NCBI RefSeq assembly: GCF_027925025.1
Contig: NZ_AP027058.1
Coordinates: forward strand, 2,480,001 to 2,544,000
Origin: Limnohabitans sp. MORI2
Lineage (GTDB): Bacteria; Pseudomonadota; Gammaproteobacteria; Burkholderiales; Burkholderiaceae_C
Length of the DNA: 64,000 nt
Direction: 5' to 3'
The translations under genes and the position numbers were made by a program. Positions 6,815-14,861 of the stretch are shown here, piece by piece (position 1 is the first letter of the stretch; each line of letters begins with the position of its first letter). The notes beneath the pieces were generated by a model, which was not told the DNA's origin, made no database searches, and saw only the letters and a program-made list of their open reading frames with translations.

Positions 6815-9319
6815 TCAGTTGAAGTTGTGTCGCATGCTCAGCCAGACGCTGCGTGGCGCGCCGGGAGCAACAAACATGCTGTTTTGCAATGGATATTGAG
6901 CGGGATTGCCTACACCTGCATATGGCCGAGCCACAAACTGGGTGCCGTTTGCATTGAAGGCAGTGGGCCCTAATTGGGCTGCTGTCGCATATTGACGATT
7001 GAACAAGTTCATGATGTTCATCAGCCAAGTTGTATCGCGTGAAGATTTGTAGCTGGTGTTGAAGTTCACTGTGCTGTAGCCAGCCGTTTTGCCACTTCCC
7101 AAGTAGTTCCCGCCGTTGGCTTGGTGTTGGTTGTTTTCATTGCCGCGTGCATACATACTGCCAAATGCAGTGACCCCAACACCACTGCGCCATGCGTCAC
7201 TCCACTGGTAATCGCCATGCAGTTTCAGAATTTGTTTGGGTGTCAATGGCATCGTGTCACCGGCCTTGATGGCGATGTTTCCATCTAAACCAGAGCCATG
7301 AAGATCATTGCTACTGTTAGCAGCTCCGCCCAATGTTTCTGCGCTTTGATAGGTGGCTTGCAGCCATGTGTAATGCGCCCCATAACTCAACGCACCTTGT
7401 TTGCTGTTCAGCCCAAGCTCTATGCCTTGGCGAAGCGTTTCGCCAAAGTTTTTAAAGTACCCAAAAGAATTGGCGTTGGGTGCGGCGACAAACAAAATAT
7501 CGTTGGCGCTTTGAGCGCGGAAAACACCTGCTGTCCATTGTGTGTCTTTAGACAAAGATCCACGCAATCCCGCCTCCCAAGACTTCGTCACTACTTGTTT
7601 CAAAGGCGGGTCACCTGCCATTGCATTGGGTAGTTTGCAAGGATTAGCGGGATCAGCGCAACCTAGCTCGATGGATGTTGGTGTACGGCTGCTTTCGCTA
7701 TAACCCACATAAGTACTCAGTGCTGGGTTGATGGCGAATGCCAAACCAGCTGCCGGGTTGAAGCGCTGGTACACGTAGTCTCCATCCAAGGAGCCGGCCA
7801 CTCCGCTGGGTTTAATCTGATCTTGGTTACTCACATGAGTTCTGTTGTAACGGCCAGACAGGGTGACGTGCCAGCGATCATCCAGAGAAATGGTGTCTGT
7901 CGCAAATACGCTCCACGTGGTGGCTTGGCCCTTGAGGTTGACACGGTTGTCAAACGGCGTGCCATCGACGTTGCCACCTGTGACGCCATCGGCATAAGCA
8001 TTGATGCCTGTGATGCTACGGTCTGGATTGACATACCCTAATTGGCTCGATTGCTCAAACTTTGTGCGGTTGGTGTCGTAGCCCATGCCACCTGTGAATT
8101 GATTGCGATGTCCCAGCAGAGGATCTAACAAAGTCAATTGACCCGAAAAGCCGTGATTGCTTTGATCTGTACTGGTTCGGTTTAACAGCCCTGTGCACTT
8201 CTCGCCTGGCTCGTCGTTTTGCAGTGCTTGAGCAATGCATCGCCACATTGGAAAGGGTGTATTTGTTTTGTTCAAGCCTGAAGTTGCTGTTGGATAACCG
8301 GTGTACCCAGCACTTTGCAAAGCGGCTCTATCAGCAGCACTCAACTGATAAACAGACTGATCCAAAGATCCTTCATTCACATCCCCATTCAAGGTTCGTG
8401 TGCGCATGGTTCGGTAATAAGCATTGCCAGCAAACAAAGTGTTGTCATCAATGACATGCTTGCCCGTGAGGTTGAGCAAGGTCGAGCGGTTGTGCGTTTC
8501 ATCGGGCTTGGTGTAGACGCTGCGGTAATCATTGGCCAGCATGCGCTCTTCTTGCAGACCGTTACCGGTGAGTGCGTTGTTGGCGTGGCTCATCGTCAGA
8601 GCGACATCGGTCGGGCCATCTTTCCAGCCCAGCTTGCCAAAGGCTTGGCGCACACGCGAGGGTGATGCCTCGCGCCATCCCTCTTCGTTGAACACATTGC
8701 CTGTCACGAACCAATGCAAACCTTTGTCATTGCGTCCCCCATGCTCAAGCTCCATTGAGCGGCGTTGATTCGACCCAAGCGTTGTTTGCACAGATGTACC
8801 GGGGCTTGTCAGGCCTGATTTTGTTTGCACAGCAACCGCACCACCCAAGGTGTTCAAACCAAACAAGGGATTGGAACCGGGCATGAGGGTCATGTTCTGA
8901 ATGGCAGAACGGGGAATCAAATCCCAGCTCACCACATCGCCAAACGGTTGGTTCATGCGCATACCGTCCATGTACACCGACAAACCTTGTGGTGTGCCCA
9001 GCAATGGCGACGCGGTGAACCCGCGGTAGTTCACATCCATTTGGTGCGGATTGCCTTGCACCTCGTTCACATACACGCCACCCAGACGCTGGTTCATGAA
9101 GCTCGACAAGTCCAAGGCTTGGCTGTTGGCAATGTCTGTGCTGTTGGCCGTTTGGACCGCCGAAGGAATTTCGGACAAAGGCTGCGATAGACTGGGAATA
9201 GGCATGGTGCCCACGATGGTGACGACGGGTAACTCAGCCGCATCTTGCGCCATCGCGCCAGAACTCATGCACACGGCTGCGACAGCCAAAGCAACCCAAG
9301 AAGGACGAAACGTATTCAT
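6815..9319 (-). CDS. TonB-dependent outer-membrane receptor
   Basis: An 834-residue receptor. Signal peptide ends near SGAMAQ; a TonB-box-like stretch (LPVVTIVG) follows. The plug domain contains VNYRGFTASPLLGTPQGLSV and NPLFGLNTLGGAVAVQTK, classic plug motifs, and the ~600-residue barrel ends in MRHNFN. Extracellular loops hold cysteine pairs (CADPANPC; CIAQ...EKC). The start was set at the ATG at 9319; an in-frame TTG three codons upstream is possible. The leader contains a nested hairpin and a five-codon reading frame overlapping this start. Downstream genes encode an ExbB/ExbD-like pair, suggesting a receptor with its own energiser. The ligand cannot be told from sequence. Confidence 0.92.
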   Translation of the reverse strand: MNTFRPSWVALAVAAVCMSSGAMAQDAAELPVVTIVGTMPIPSLSQPLSEIPSAVQTANSTDIANSQALDLSSFMNQRLGGVYVNEVQGNPHQMDVNYRGFTASPLLGTPQGLSVYMDGMRMNQPFGDVVSWDLIPRSAIQNMTLMPGSNPLFGLNTLGGAVAVQTKSGLTSPGTSVQTTLGSNQRRSMELEHGGRNDKGLHWFVTGNVFNEEGWREASPSRVRQAFGKLGWKDGPTDVALTMSHANNALTGNGLQEERMLANDYRSVYTKPDETHNRSTLLNLTGKHVIDDNTLFAGNAYYRTMRTRTLNGDVNEGSLDQSVYQLSAADRAALQSAGYTGYPTATSGLNKTNTPFPMWRCIAQALQNDEPGEKCTGLLNRTSTDQSNHGFSGQLTLLDPLLGHRNQFTGGMGYDTNRTKFEQSSQLGYVNPDRSITGINAYADGVTGGNVDGTPFDNRVNLKGQATTWSVFATDTISLDDRWHVTLSGRYNRTHVSNQDQIKPSGVAGSLDGDYVYQRFNPAAGLAFAINPALSTYVGYSESSRTPTSIELGCADPANPCKLPNAMAGDPPLKQVVTKSWEAGLRGSLSKDTQWTAGVFRAQSANDILFVAAPNANSFGYFKNFGETLRQGIELGLNSKQGALSYGAHYTWLQATYQSAETLGGAANSSNDLHGSGLDGNIAIKAGDTMPLTPKQILKLHGDYQWSDAWRSGVGVTAFGSMYARGNENNQHQANGGNYLGSGKTAGYSTVNFNTSYKSSRDTTWLMNIMNLFNRQYATAAQLGPTAFNANGTQFVARPYAGVGNPAQYPLQNSMFVAPGAPRSVWLSMRHNFN

Positions 9320-9333
9320 GCAAACCAACCCAT
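9316..9333 (-). CDS. Possible five-codon leader peptide (M-G-W-F-A)
   Basis: On the minus strand an AGAGG sits six bases before ATG GGT TGG TTT GCA TGA. The TGA overlaps the receptor ATG (ATGA), so ribosomes finishing the mini-ORF would be placed to start the receptor. It is too short to judge by composition; the argument is the Shine-Dalgarno spacing and the exact overlap. The ATG lies inside the 3' arm of the hairpin described next. Confidence 0.35.
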   Translation of the reverse strand: MGWFA

Positions 9334-9379
9334 CAACAACCTCTGATACAAGGCAACATGCCTTGACTGAATGTTGATG
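9331..9379 (-). promoter_or_regulatory. Nested hairpin in the receptor mRNA leader
   Basis: Two perfect helices can form. The outer one is 8 bp, between 9331-9338 and 9372-9379 (CATCAACA with TGTTGATG). The inner one is 7 bp, between 9349-9355 and 9359-9365 (CAAGGCA, 3-nt loop, TGCCTTG). The internal loop is asymmetric (6 and 10 nt) and contains the AGAGG Shine-Dalgarno-like sequence. The outer arm contains the mini-ORF ATG and ends 11 nt before the receptor ATG. This arrangement could mask ribosome entry and might be a small ligand- or protein-responsive element. It does not match a riboswitch class I recognise. Confidence 0.45.
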
Positions 9380-9423
9380 AATTTAGGTGTTTTGCGCTGA
9401 AAGAAACAGGGAATAAATCCCGC

Positions 9424-9819
9424 TCACCCAAGCCATAGGGCTAGGTAAAACCCGAGTACCAACCAGACCGCCACAATGCATGCGGCTGCTAACCAGCTGC
9501 GTGGTCTAGCCAACAGGGTATCGGCTTTGGAGCGCGCATTGATCAGCACCTCATCGGGCATCAAACGAATGACCAACAACAAGCCCAAAGGCACGATGAG
9601 TAAATCGTCCAAATAGCCCAGCACGGGGATGAAGTCTGGAATCAAATCAATCGGGCTCAGCGCATACGCCGCCACCAACCCAGCCAATATACGCGCCAGC
9701 AGGGGCGCATTGGGATCACGCGCAGCGAAGTAAACCGTCACCACATCCCGCTTGATGCCGCGCGCCCAAGACTTCGCCTTGTTTATGAAGGAAGTGCTGG
9801 CGGGGGTGTCATCGCTCAT
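9424..9819 (-). CDS. YkvA family (DUF1232) membrane protein
   Basis: A 131-residue protein. The central ALSPIDLIPDFIPVLGYLDDLLIVPLGL is the hallmark of DUF1232/YkvA proteins: a hydrophobic hairpin with the SPIDLIPD motif. A further hydrophobic helix lies at the C-terminus. The family is widespread and its function is unknown. The start at ATG 9819 was chosen over an upstream one because it gives the usual family N-terminus and leaves a 28-bp gap after rpe. Confidence 0.85.
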   Translation of the reverse strand: MSDDTPASTSFINKAKSWARGIKRDVVTVYFAARDPNAPLLARILAGLVAAYALSPIDLIPDFIPVLGYLDDLLIVPLGLLLVIRLMPDEVLINARSKADTLLARPRSWLAAACIVAVWLVLGFYLALWLG

Positions 9820-9847
9820 GTCGTCAATACGCTGGTCGGGTTGGGCG

Positions 9848-10537
9848 TTAGGCCAACGCCACGCGCATTTGGTCAATCACCGCCTTGTAGTCAGGTTTGC
9901 CAAAAATCGCGCTGCCCGCCACAAAGGTGTCAGCACCGGCATCGGCTACTTGGCGGATGTTGTCGGGCTTGATGCCACCGTCCACCTCAAGGCGAATGTC
10001 TTTGCCACTGCGCTCGATCCACTTGCGCGCCAGTTCGACTTTGCGCAGAGCCGAGTCGATGAAGCTTTGGCCACCAAAGCCAGGGTTGACGCTCATGATG
10101 AGAATGAGGTCAATCTCGTCAATCGTCCACTCCAATACGTCCAGCGGCTCGGCGGGGTTAAACACCAGACCCGCCTTGACGCCCTTGCTCTTGATGGCTT
10201 GAATGCTGCGGTGCACATGGGCGCTGGCGTCAGGGTGAAAGCTGATGTAGTCCGCGCCTGCTTCGGCAAACGATGCGGCTAAAGCGTCCACAGGCGAAAT
10301 CATCAAATGCACATCAATCGGCACGGCCACGCCCGCTGGCGTTTTGGCGTGCGGTTTCAAGGCTTGGCAAATCATGGGGCCGAACGTGAGGTTGGGCACG
10401 TAGTGGTTGTCCATCACGTCGAAGTGAATCCAATCAGCGCCAGCAGCGATGACGTTTTTCACCTCGTCGCCCAAACGGGCGAAGTCGGCAGACAAGATAG
10501 AGGGGGCGATGTTGAATGAGGGGCGTGGGCTGGTCAT
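9848..10537 (-). CDS. rpe: Ribulose-phosphate 3-epimerase
   Basis: A 229-residue TIM-barrel enzyme interconverting ribulose-5-phosphate and xylulose-5-phosphate in the pentose phosphate and Calvin pathways. Recognisable motifs are [16 protein letters not shown] at the N-terminus, [17 protein letters not shown] (metal and catalytic Asp), [15 protein letters not shown], and [11 protein letters not shown] with the second catalytic Asp. Length is normal for the family. It is transcribed divergently from apaG across 55 bp. YkvA follows closely downstream. Confidence 0.97.
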   Translation of the reverse strand: MTSPRPSFNIAPSILSADFARLGDEVKNVIAAGADWIHFDVMDNHYVPNLTFGPMICQALKPHAKTPAGVAVPIDVHLMISPVDALAASFAEAGADYISFHPDASAHVHRSIQAIKSKGVKAGLVFNPAEPLDVLEWTIDEIDLILIMSVNPGFGGQSFIDSALRKVELARKWIERSGKDIRLEVDGGIKPDNIRQVADAGADTFVAGSAIFGKPDYKAVIDQMRVALA

Positions 10538-10556
10538 GGGGTGATTATTTCACCCC
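10538..10556. repeat. Inverted repeat between rpe and apaG
   Basis: GGGGTGA at 10538-10544 and TCACCCC at 10550-10556, a perfect 7-bp inverted repeat with a 5-nt centre, directly upstream of the rpe start in the 55-bp divergent promoter region. It may be an operator or a 5'-leader hairpin of rpe. Confidence 0.3.
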
Positions 10557-10592
10557 TTCGGCAGGGTTTTCGGCTTAGGCCAAAATCACCCC

Positions 10593-10985
10593 ATGCTGCG
10601 TTACAAATTCCAAGTCGAAGTTCAACCGCAATACCTGTCTGAGCAATCCGACCCAGACGGCGGTTTGTACATGTTTGCCTACACGATCACCATCACCAAT
10701 GTGGGCAATGTGGCGGCGCAACTCATCTCGCGCACTTGGAATGTGAACGATGCCAACGGCACGCACGAAAAAATCAAGGGCCTTGGCGTGGTCGGCCACC
10801 AACCATTCCTCAAACCTGGTGAACAGTTTGAATACACCAGCGGCACACGCCTGCGCACGCCCACAGGCACGATGCACGGCAGCTACTTTTGCGTGGCTGA
10901 AGACGGCGAAAAGTTTGATGTCGACATTCCCATGTTTGTGCTCGACGCGCTCAGCGATGAGCCGGGCGGGCGTAACCTTCACTGA
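10593..10985 (+). CDS. apaG: ApaG domain protein
   Basis: A 130-residue protein with the family's features throughout: the N-terminal VQPQYLSEQSDPDGG, FAYTITITNVG, AQLISRTWNVNDANG, the GxGVVGHQP loop and GTMHGSYFCVAEDG. ApaG has a fibronectin-III-like fold. It is linked genetically to Ap4A hydrolase, magnesium and cobalt tolerance; its biochemical role is not settled. It is the first gene of a + strand run with thiL, pgpA and pncC, six bases before thiL. Confidence 0.95.
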   Translation: MLRYKFQVEVQPQYLSEQSDPDGGLYMFAYTITITNVGNVAAQLISRTWNVNDANGTHEKIKGLGVVGHQPFLKPGEQFEYTSGTRLRTPTGTMHGSYFCVAEDGEKFDVDIPMFVLDALSDEPGGRNLH

Positions 10986-10990
10986 CCGCC

Positions 10991-11980
10991 ATGGGTGAAT
11001 TTGACCTGATCGAGCGCTACTTCAAACGCCCCGCAAACAAAGCGGCGCTGGGCGTGGGGGATGACTGTGCCTTGTTGCGGCCCACCGAGGGTATGCAGCT
11101 CGCCGTGTCCAGCGACATGTTAGTGGAAGGTCGCCACTTCTTGAGCACGGTCGACCCCGTTCGCCTCGGCCACAAGGCTTTGGCGGTGAACCTCAGCGAT
11201 TTAGCCGCCGTGGGTGCAGAGCCGTTGGGCTTCACGCTCGCGCTGTCTTTGCCCCGCGTGGACGAAGCATGGCTGGCAGGGTTTTCTCGTGGCCTGTTGA
11301 CCTTGGCCGATGCACACGGCTGCGAACTGGTCGGCGGCGACACCACCCAAGGCCCACTCAACATTTGCATCACCGTATTTGGCGAAGTGCCGCCGGGCGA
11401 TGCACTGCTGCGCCAAAACGCACAAGTAGGCGACGACATTTACATCAGCGGCACGGTGGGCGATGCACGCTTGGCGCTTGAGGTGTTTCGTGGTTCACAC
11501 GCCCTTTCAGGCGAGACCTTTGAGCAAGCCCGCTTGCGCATGGAGCAACCCACACCTCGGGTGGCACTGGGCACTGCATTACGCGCCATAGCCAACGCTG
11601 CCATTGACGTGAGCGACGGCTTGCTGGGCGACTTAGGCCACATCCTCAAGCGATCTGGCGTGGGTGCACAAATTGACACGGGCTGGTTACAAGCCGCTGG
11701 CGCTTTTGGCGAAGCGCGTTTGCCCGCTGGCATCACACCTGCATTGGCTGACTTGCCTTGGAACAAACGCCTCGAATTCGCGTTATCGGGTGGTGACGAC
11801 TACGAGCTGTGCTTCACCGCACCCGTGAACCAGCGCGAGCTGGTGCACGCCGCAGCCTGGGAAACCAACACGCCTGTCACACGCATTGGCCGCATCACGG
11901 CTGAGCAAGGCTTGGTGGTGCTCGACCCGCAAGGCCAGCCCATTGCCAAGCGCTTTGCATCGTTTGACCATTTCGCTTAA
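10991..11980 (+). CDS. thiL: Thiamine-monophosphate kinase
   Basis: A 329-residue enzyme that phosphorylates thiamine monophosphate to the diphosphate cofactor. The N-terminal GEFDLIERYF, GVGDDCALL, SSDMLVEGRHF, VNLSDLAAVGAEP and ELVGGDTTQGP motifs are the ATP/Mg-binding elements of the PurM-like fold. IDVSDGLLGDLGHI and FALSGGDDYELCFT follow in the C-terminal domain. Full length. It starts five bases after apaG and is followed 12 bp later by pgpA, the common betaproteobacterial order. Confidence 0.97.
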   Translation: MGEFDLIERYFKRPANKAALGVGDDCALLRPTEGMQLAVSSDMLVEGRHFLSTVDPVRLGHKALAVNLSDLAAVGAEPLGFTLALSLPRVDEAWLAGFSRGLLTLADAHGCELVGGDTTQGPLNICITVFGEVPPGDALLRQNAQVGDDIYISGTVGDARLALEVFRGSHALSGETFEQARLRMEQPTPRVALGTALRAIANAAIDVSDGLLGDLGHILKRSGVGAQIDTGWLQAAGAFGEARLPAGITPALADLPWNKRLEFALSGGDDYELCFTAPVNQRELVHAAAWETNTPVTRIGRITAEQGLVVLDPQGQPIAKRFASFDHFA

Positions 11981-11992
11981 AGCGAAAACTGC

Positions 11993-12499
11993 ATGACTGA
12001 TTTCACCCCCCAACTCAACCGCCGCTTTTTAATGTCGCACCCTGCGCATTTCATTGCGCTTGGCGCAGGCTCCGGTCTGAGCCGCTTGGCGCCCGGCACT
12101 GCGGGCACCTTGTGGGCATGGGCCGTGTTTGCCCTCTTGCAAATGTGGCTCACGCCGCTACAAATGGGCGTGCTGATTGCCGCGTCCACATTGGTTGGCT
12201 GGTGGGCTTGCACCGTCACCGCGCAGCACATGGGTGTGGCAGACCCTGGCGCGATTGTGTGGGACGAGGTCATCGCTTTTTGGTTAGTGCTGTGGCTAGT
12301 GACGCCCACCACGTTTTGGGGGCAACTGGGCGCGTTTGTGTTGTTCCGCTACTTTGATGCAGCCAAGCCTGGCCCTGTGCGCTGGGCAGACAGCTTGTTC
12401 AAAGGTTTTGGCTGGCGCGGGGGCTGGGGCATCATATTTGATGACTTGGTCGCAGCGTTTTGCACTTTGCTGGTGTTTGCTGTTTGGAGGTCGCTATGA
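11993..12499 (+). CDS. pgpA: Phosphatidylglycerophosphatase A
   Basis: A 168-residue inner-membrane phosphatase that removes phosphate from phosphatidylglycerophosphate in phospholipid synthesis. Motifs include GAGSGLSRLAPGTAGTLWA near residue 30 and DPGAIVWDEVIAFW, where the family's conserved acidic residues sit. A C-terminal GFGWRGGWGIIFDDLVAA contains the third motif. Hydrophobic helices lie between these. The stop overlaps the pncC start as ATGA and a GGAGG for that gene is embedded in the final codons. Confidence 0.95.
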   Translation: MTDFTPQLNRRFLMSHPAHFIALGAGSGLSRLAPGTAGTLWAWAVFALLQMWLTPLQMGVLIAASTLVGWWACTVTAQHMGVADPGAIVWDEVIAFWLVLWLVTPTTFWGQLGAFVLFRYFDAAKPGPVRWADSLFKGFGWRGGWGIIFDDLVAAFCTLLVFAVWRSL

Positions 12500-13011
12500 A
12501 TTCACCTACTTTGACGGAGCAACTCGCCGAAGTGCTGCAACAACACGGCTGGATGCTGGCCACCGCCGAGAGTTGCACCGGCGGCATGGTCGCAGCCAGC
12601 TGCACCGATTTGCCAGGCTCTAGCAACTGGTTTGAACGCGGCTTTGTGACGTACAGCAACGAAGCCAAACACGACATGCTCGGCGTGGACTCAGCTTTGA
12701 TTGCGGAACATGGCGCGGTGAGCGAAGCCGTGGCGCAAGCCATGGCATTGGGCGCGATGCGCCGCTCACATGCGCAAGTGACATTGGCCGTCACCGGTGT
12801 AGCTGGCCCCACTGGCGGCTCTGCTGACAAGCCCGTGGGGACTGTTTGGTTCGCATGGGCCACGCCCAGTGATACAGGCCCCACGCTAGGCGCAGAAACA
12901 GCGTGGGTCAAAACTGAGTTGATGCACTTCAGTGGTGACCGAGCAGCGGTACGTGAAGCTGCTGCGCAACATGCGCTGAAAACGCTGCTCGATTTATTGC
13001 AACAACACTGA
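12496..13011 (+). CDS. pncC: CinA C-terminal-type nicotinamide-nucleotide amidohydrolase (PncC)
   Basis: A 171-residue single-domain protein that deamidates nicotinamide mononucleotide in NAD salvage. The ATAESCTGGMVAASCTDLPGSS segment near residue 17 holds the catalytic Ser and surrounding loop, and VTGVAGPTGGSADKPVGTVW is the second hallmark. The start at 12496 follows GGAGG with a 5-base gap and overlaps the pgpA stop; a longer reading from 12460 has no support. It ends the apaG-thiL-pgpA-pncC run, convergent with the PIN gene after 25 bp. Confidence 0.95.
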   Translation: MNSPTLTEQLAEVLQQHGWMLATAESCTGGMVAASCTDLPGSSNWFERGFVTYSNEAKHDMLGVDSALIAEHGAVSEAVAQAMALGAMRRSHAQVTLAVTGVAGPTGGSADKPVGTVWFAWATPSDTGPTLGAETAWVKTELMHFSGDRAAVREAAAQHALKTLLDLLQQH

Positions 13012-13036
13012 AGCCTCGATGCGCTTCACACAGCAC

Positions 13037-13483
13037 TCAAAGCCTGCCGTCCTTTGAAGCGGGCAAAGCCGCTGGAAACACTTTACCCACCGCCACACCC
13101 AAACGCGCCGTGCGGTTGCGCATGGTCAACACCGCTTTGTCTTTGCTGATGAGTTGAGTTTGGTGTTGTGCTGCGAGATCAATGAACTTTTGATCATCGC
13201 CATCCTTGCACACAAACTGGCACTTGGGCGCAACAGGCATCAGCTGCGCATGCGCATCAAACTGATTCAAGATGTCTTGCGCCTTGAGCTGGCTGAACGC
13301 CAAACGACTGGCAATGTGCGTGTAAGCCAGTACGCGCTCTAACTCGTCACGCATGACTTGCGTCGCGAGCCACTGCACAGACTTGCTTTCAAGCGCTTCT
13401 AACAACGCAGGTGTAGCTGCATCTTTGTAGAGCCAAAGGTCGAGCACGATGTTGGTGTCGAGCACCACGCGCACGGCTGTCAT
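13037..13483 (-). CDS. PIN-domain protein (putative toxin family, TIGR00305-like)
   Basis: A 148-residue PIN protein. VVLDTNIVLDLWL carries the first metal-binding Asp (Asp9), DELERVL the acidic second site and KDGDDQKFIDLA the third acidic cluster; KDKAVLTM is the usual C-terminal strand. This subfamily is annotated as a toxin component, but no small antitoxin gene lies beside it. Instead the start overlaps the methyltransferase stop (ATGA), which is co-translation with an rRNA-modifying enzyme. A housekeeping RNase role is as plausible as toxicity. Confidence 0.87.
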   Translation of the reverse strand: MTAVRVVLDTNIVLDLWLYKDAATPALLEALESKSVQWLATQVMRDELERVLAYTHIASRLAFSQLKAQDILNQFDAHAQLMPVAPKCQFVCKDGDDQKFIDLAAQHQTQLISKDKAVLTMRNRTARLGVAVGKVFPAALPASKDGRL

Positions 13484-14853
13484 GGCTTGTTGCGCATCGA
13501 ACCCGCACGCAAGTCAAAGCGAAACATGCGGCATTCAATCGGGCCGTTCCACATGGGTACGCGACGCGACTCTTTGAAGCGCATGCGGCTGGGCAGCTTG
13601 AGGTCAGGCGTCAGCATCCAAGCGCTCCAACCTGCGTAGTTTTTCTTCCAGTGGCTGGCAAGCTGGGCAAAGAAATCACCACCGTCTTCGGTTTGCGCAA
13701 TATCGCGCGCGCCAAAACGTGGCATGTCATCGCGCACCATGCCGCCGCCATAAGCCGCATCATCAAAACCAGCGTCGCCGTTTTGATTCACGTCTTCGTA
13801 GGGCGACACATATTCGGTAGGTGGTGAGTAGCGCGCACGGCGAGCAGCGCCCGCAATACCTGCGGCTTCAATACGTTCGCCGTAGGGCGGGTTGACCAAC
13901 ATCACACCTGGCACATCGCAGGGCGGCATGCGCTGCAAGGCATCACCGCCTCTGAGCTGCACCGCGTGTGCCACACCGCCGCGCTCGGCGTTGCGCTGCG
14001 CAAAGTCAACCATACGGAAGGCCACATCACTGCCGAACACTTGGGCACGCGGCTCACACTCTTGCGCGCGGGCGTTATCGAGCAAACCATGCCATACGTG
14101 CTCTTGGTAAGGAATGAGTTTTTGGAAACCAAATTTGCGCATCGACCCCGGCGCGATGTTGCAAGCAATTTGTGCTGCTTCCACCGCGATCGTGCCGCTG
14201 CCGCAGCAGGGGTCATACAGCGGCACGCCTTGGGCCGCAAGTCCGTCGGGGTTGGCGGGTGTGCCATCGCCCATGCTCCAACCGCTTGCGGCCAGCATGG
14301 CGGCGGCGAGGGTTTCTTTCAGCGGTGCATCGCCTTTGTCAGCGCGCCAACCGCGTTTGAACAGTGGCTCACCCGAGGTGTCGATGTAGAGCGTGCACTC
14401 ATCGGTGGTCAGGTGCACATAGATGCGCGCATCGGGCCACTGTGTGTTGACATCAGGGCGCACACCAAACTTGTGACGGAAGCGATCCGCCACGGCATCT
14501 TTCACTTTCAAGGCCGCAAAGTTCAAACTCTTCAAGGGGCTGTGCTGCGCGGTGATTTCAATCTTGAACGTCTCTTTGGGGGAGAACCACAACTCCCACG
14601 CCACCTCACACGCCGCACGGTACAGGTCTTGTTCTTGGCGATACATCGTGTGTGACAACTCCACCAACACACGCTGCGCCAAGCGGCTGTGCAAGTTGAG
14701 TTTCAACACATCGCGCCACGACGTGCGCACCATCACACCGGCACGAAACACGCGCAAGTCTTCGTCACCCACGCCCGTGATGTGCCGAACCTCTTCGGCC
14801 AGATAGGTTTCAACGCCCGCCGCACAGGGCAGGAAAAGATGCAGTTGGTTCAT
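13480..14853 (-). CDS. THUMP-domain class I SAM-dependent RNA methyltransferase (RlmL-like)
   Basis: A 457-residue protein. The N-terminal ~60 residues (LFLPCAAGVETYLAEEVRHI) and a THUMP domain with YRAACEVAWELWF precede the methyltransferase domain. That domain has DPCCGSGTIAVEAA for SAM binding and NPPYGERI near residue 321 as motif IV. RlmL methylates G2445 of 23S rRNA at N2; the RlmK half found in E. coli is absent, as in many bacteria. An insertion of about 60 residues rich in Gly, Asp and Tyr follows NPPY (roughly 335-390). The gene lies eight bases after rpoN and overlaps the PIN gene. Confidence 0.9.
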   Translation of the reverse strand: MNQLHLFLPCAAGVETYLAEEVRHITGVGDEDLRVFRAGVMVRTSWRDVLKLNLHSRLAQRVLVELSHTMYRQEQDLYRAACEVAWELWFSPKETFKIEITAQHSPLKSLNFAALKVKDAVADRFRHKFGVRPDVNTQWPDARIYVHLTTDECTLYIDTSGEPLFKRGWRADKGDAPLKETLAAAMLAASGWSMGDGTPANPDGLAAQGVPLYDPCCGSGTIAVEAAQIACNIAPGSMRKFGFQKLIPYQEHVWHGLLDNARAQECEPRAQVFGSDVAFRMVDFAQRNAERGGVAHAVQLRGGDALQRMPPCDVPGVMLVNPPYGERIEAAGIAGAARRARYSPPTEYVSPYEDVNQNGDAGFDDAAYGGGMVRDDMPRFGARDIAQTEDGGDFFAQLASHWKKNYAGWSAWMLTPDLKLPSRMRFKESRRVPMWNGPIECRMFRFDLRAGSMRNKP

Positions 14854-14861
14854 AGATTTCT

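Noticed and set aside
13037..13483. PIN gene as half of a classical toxin-antitoxin pair
   Set aside because: No small antitoxin-like frame adjoins; the neighbour is a full-length methyltransferase.
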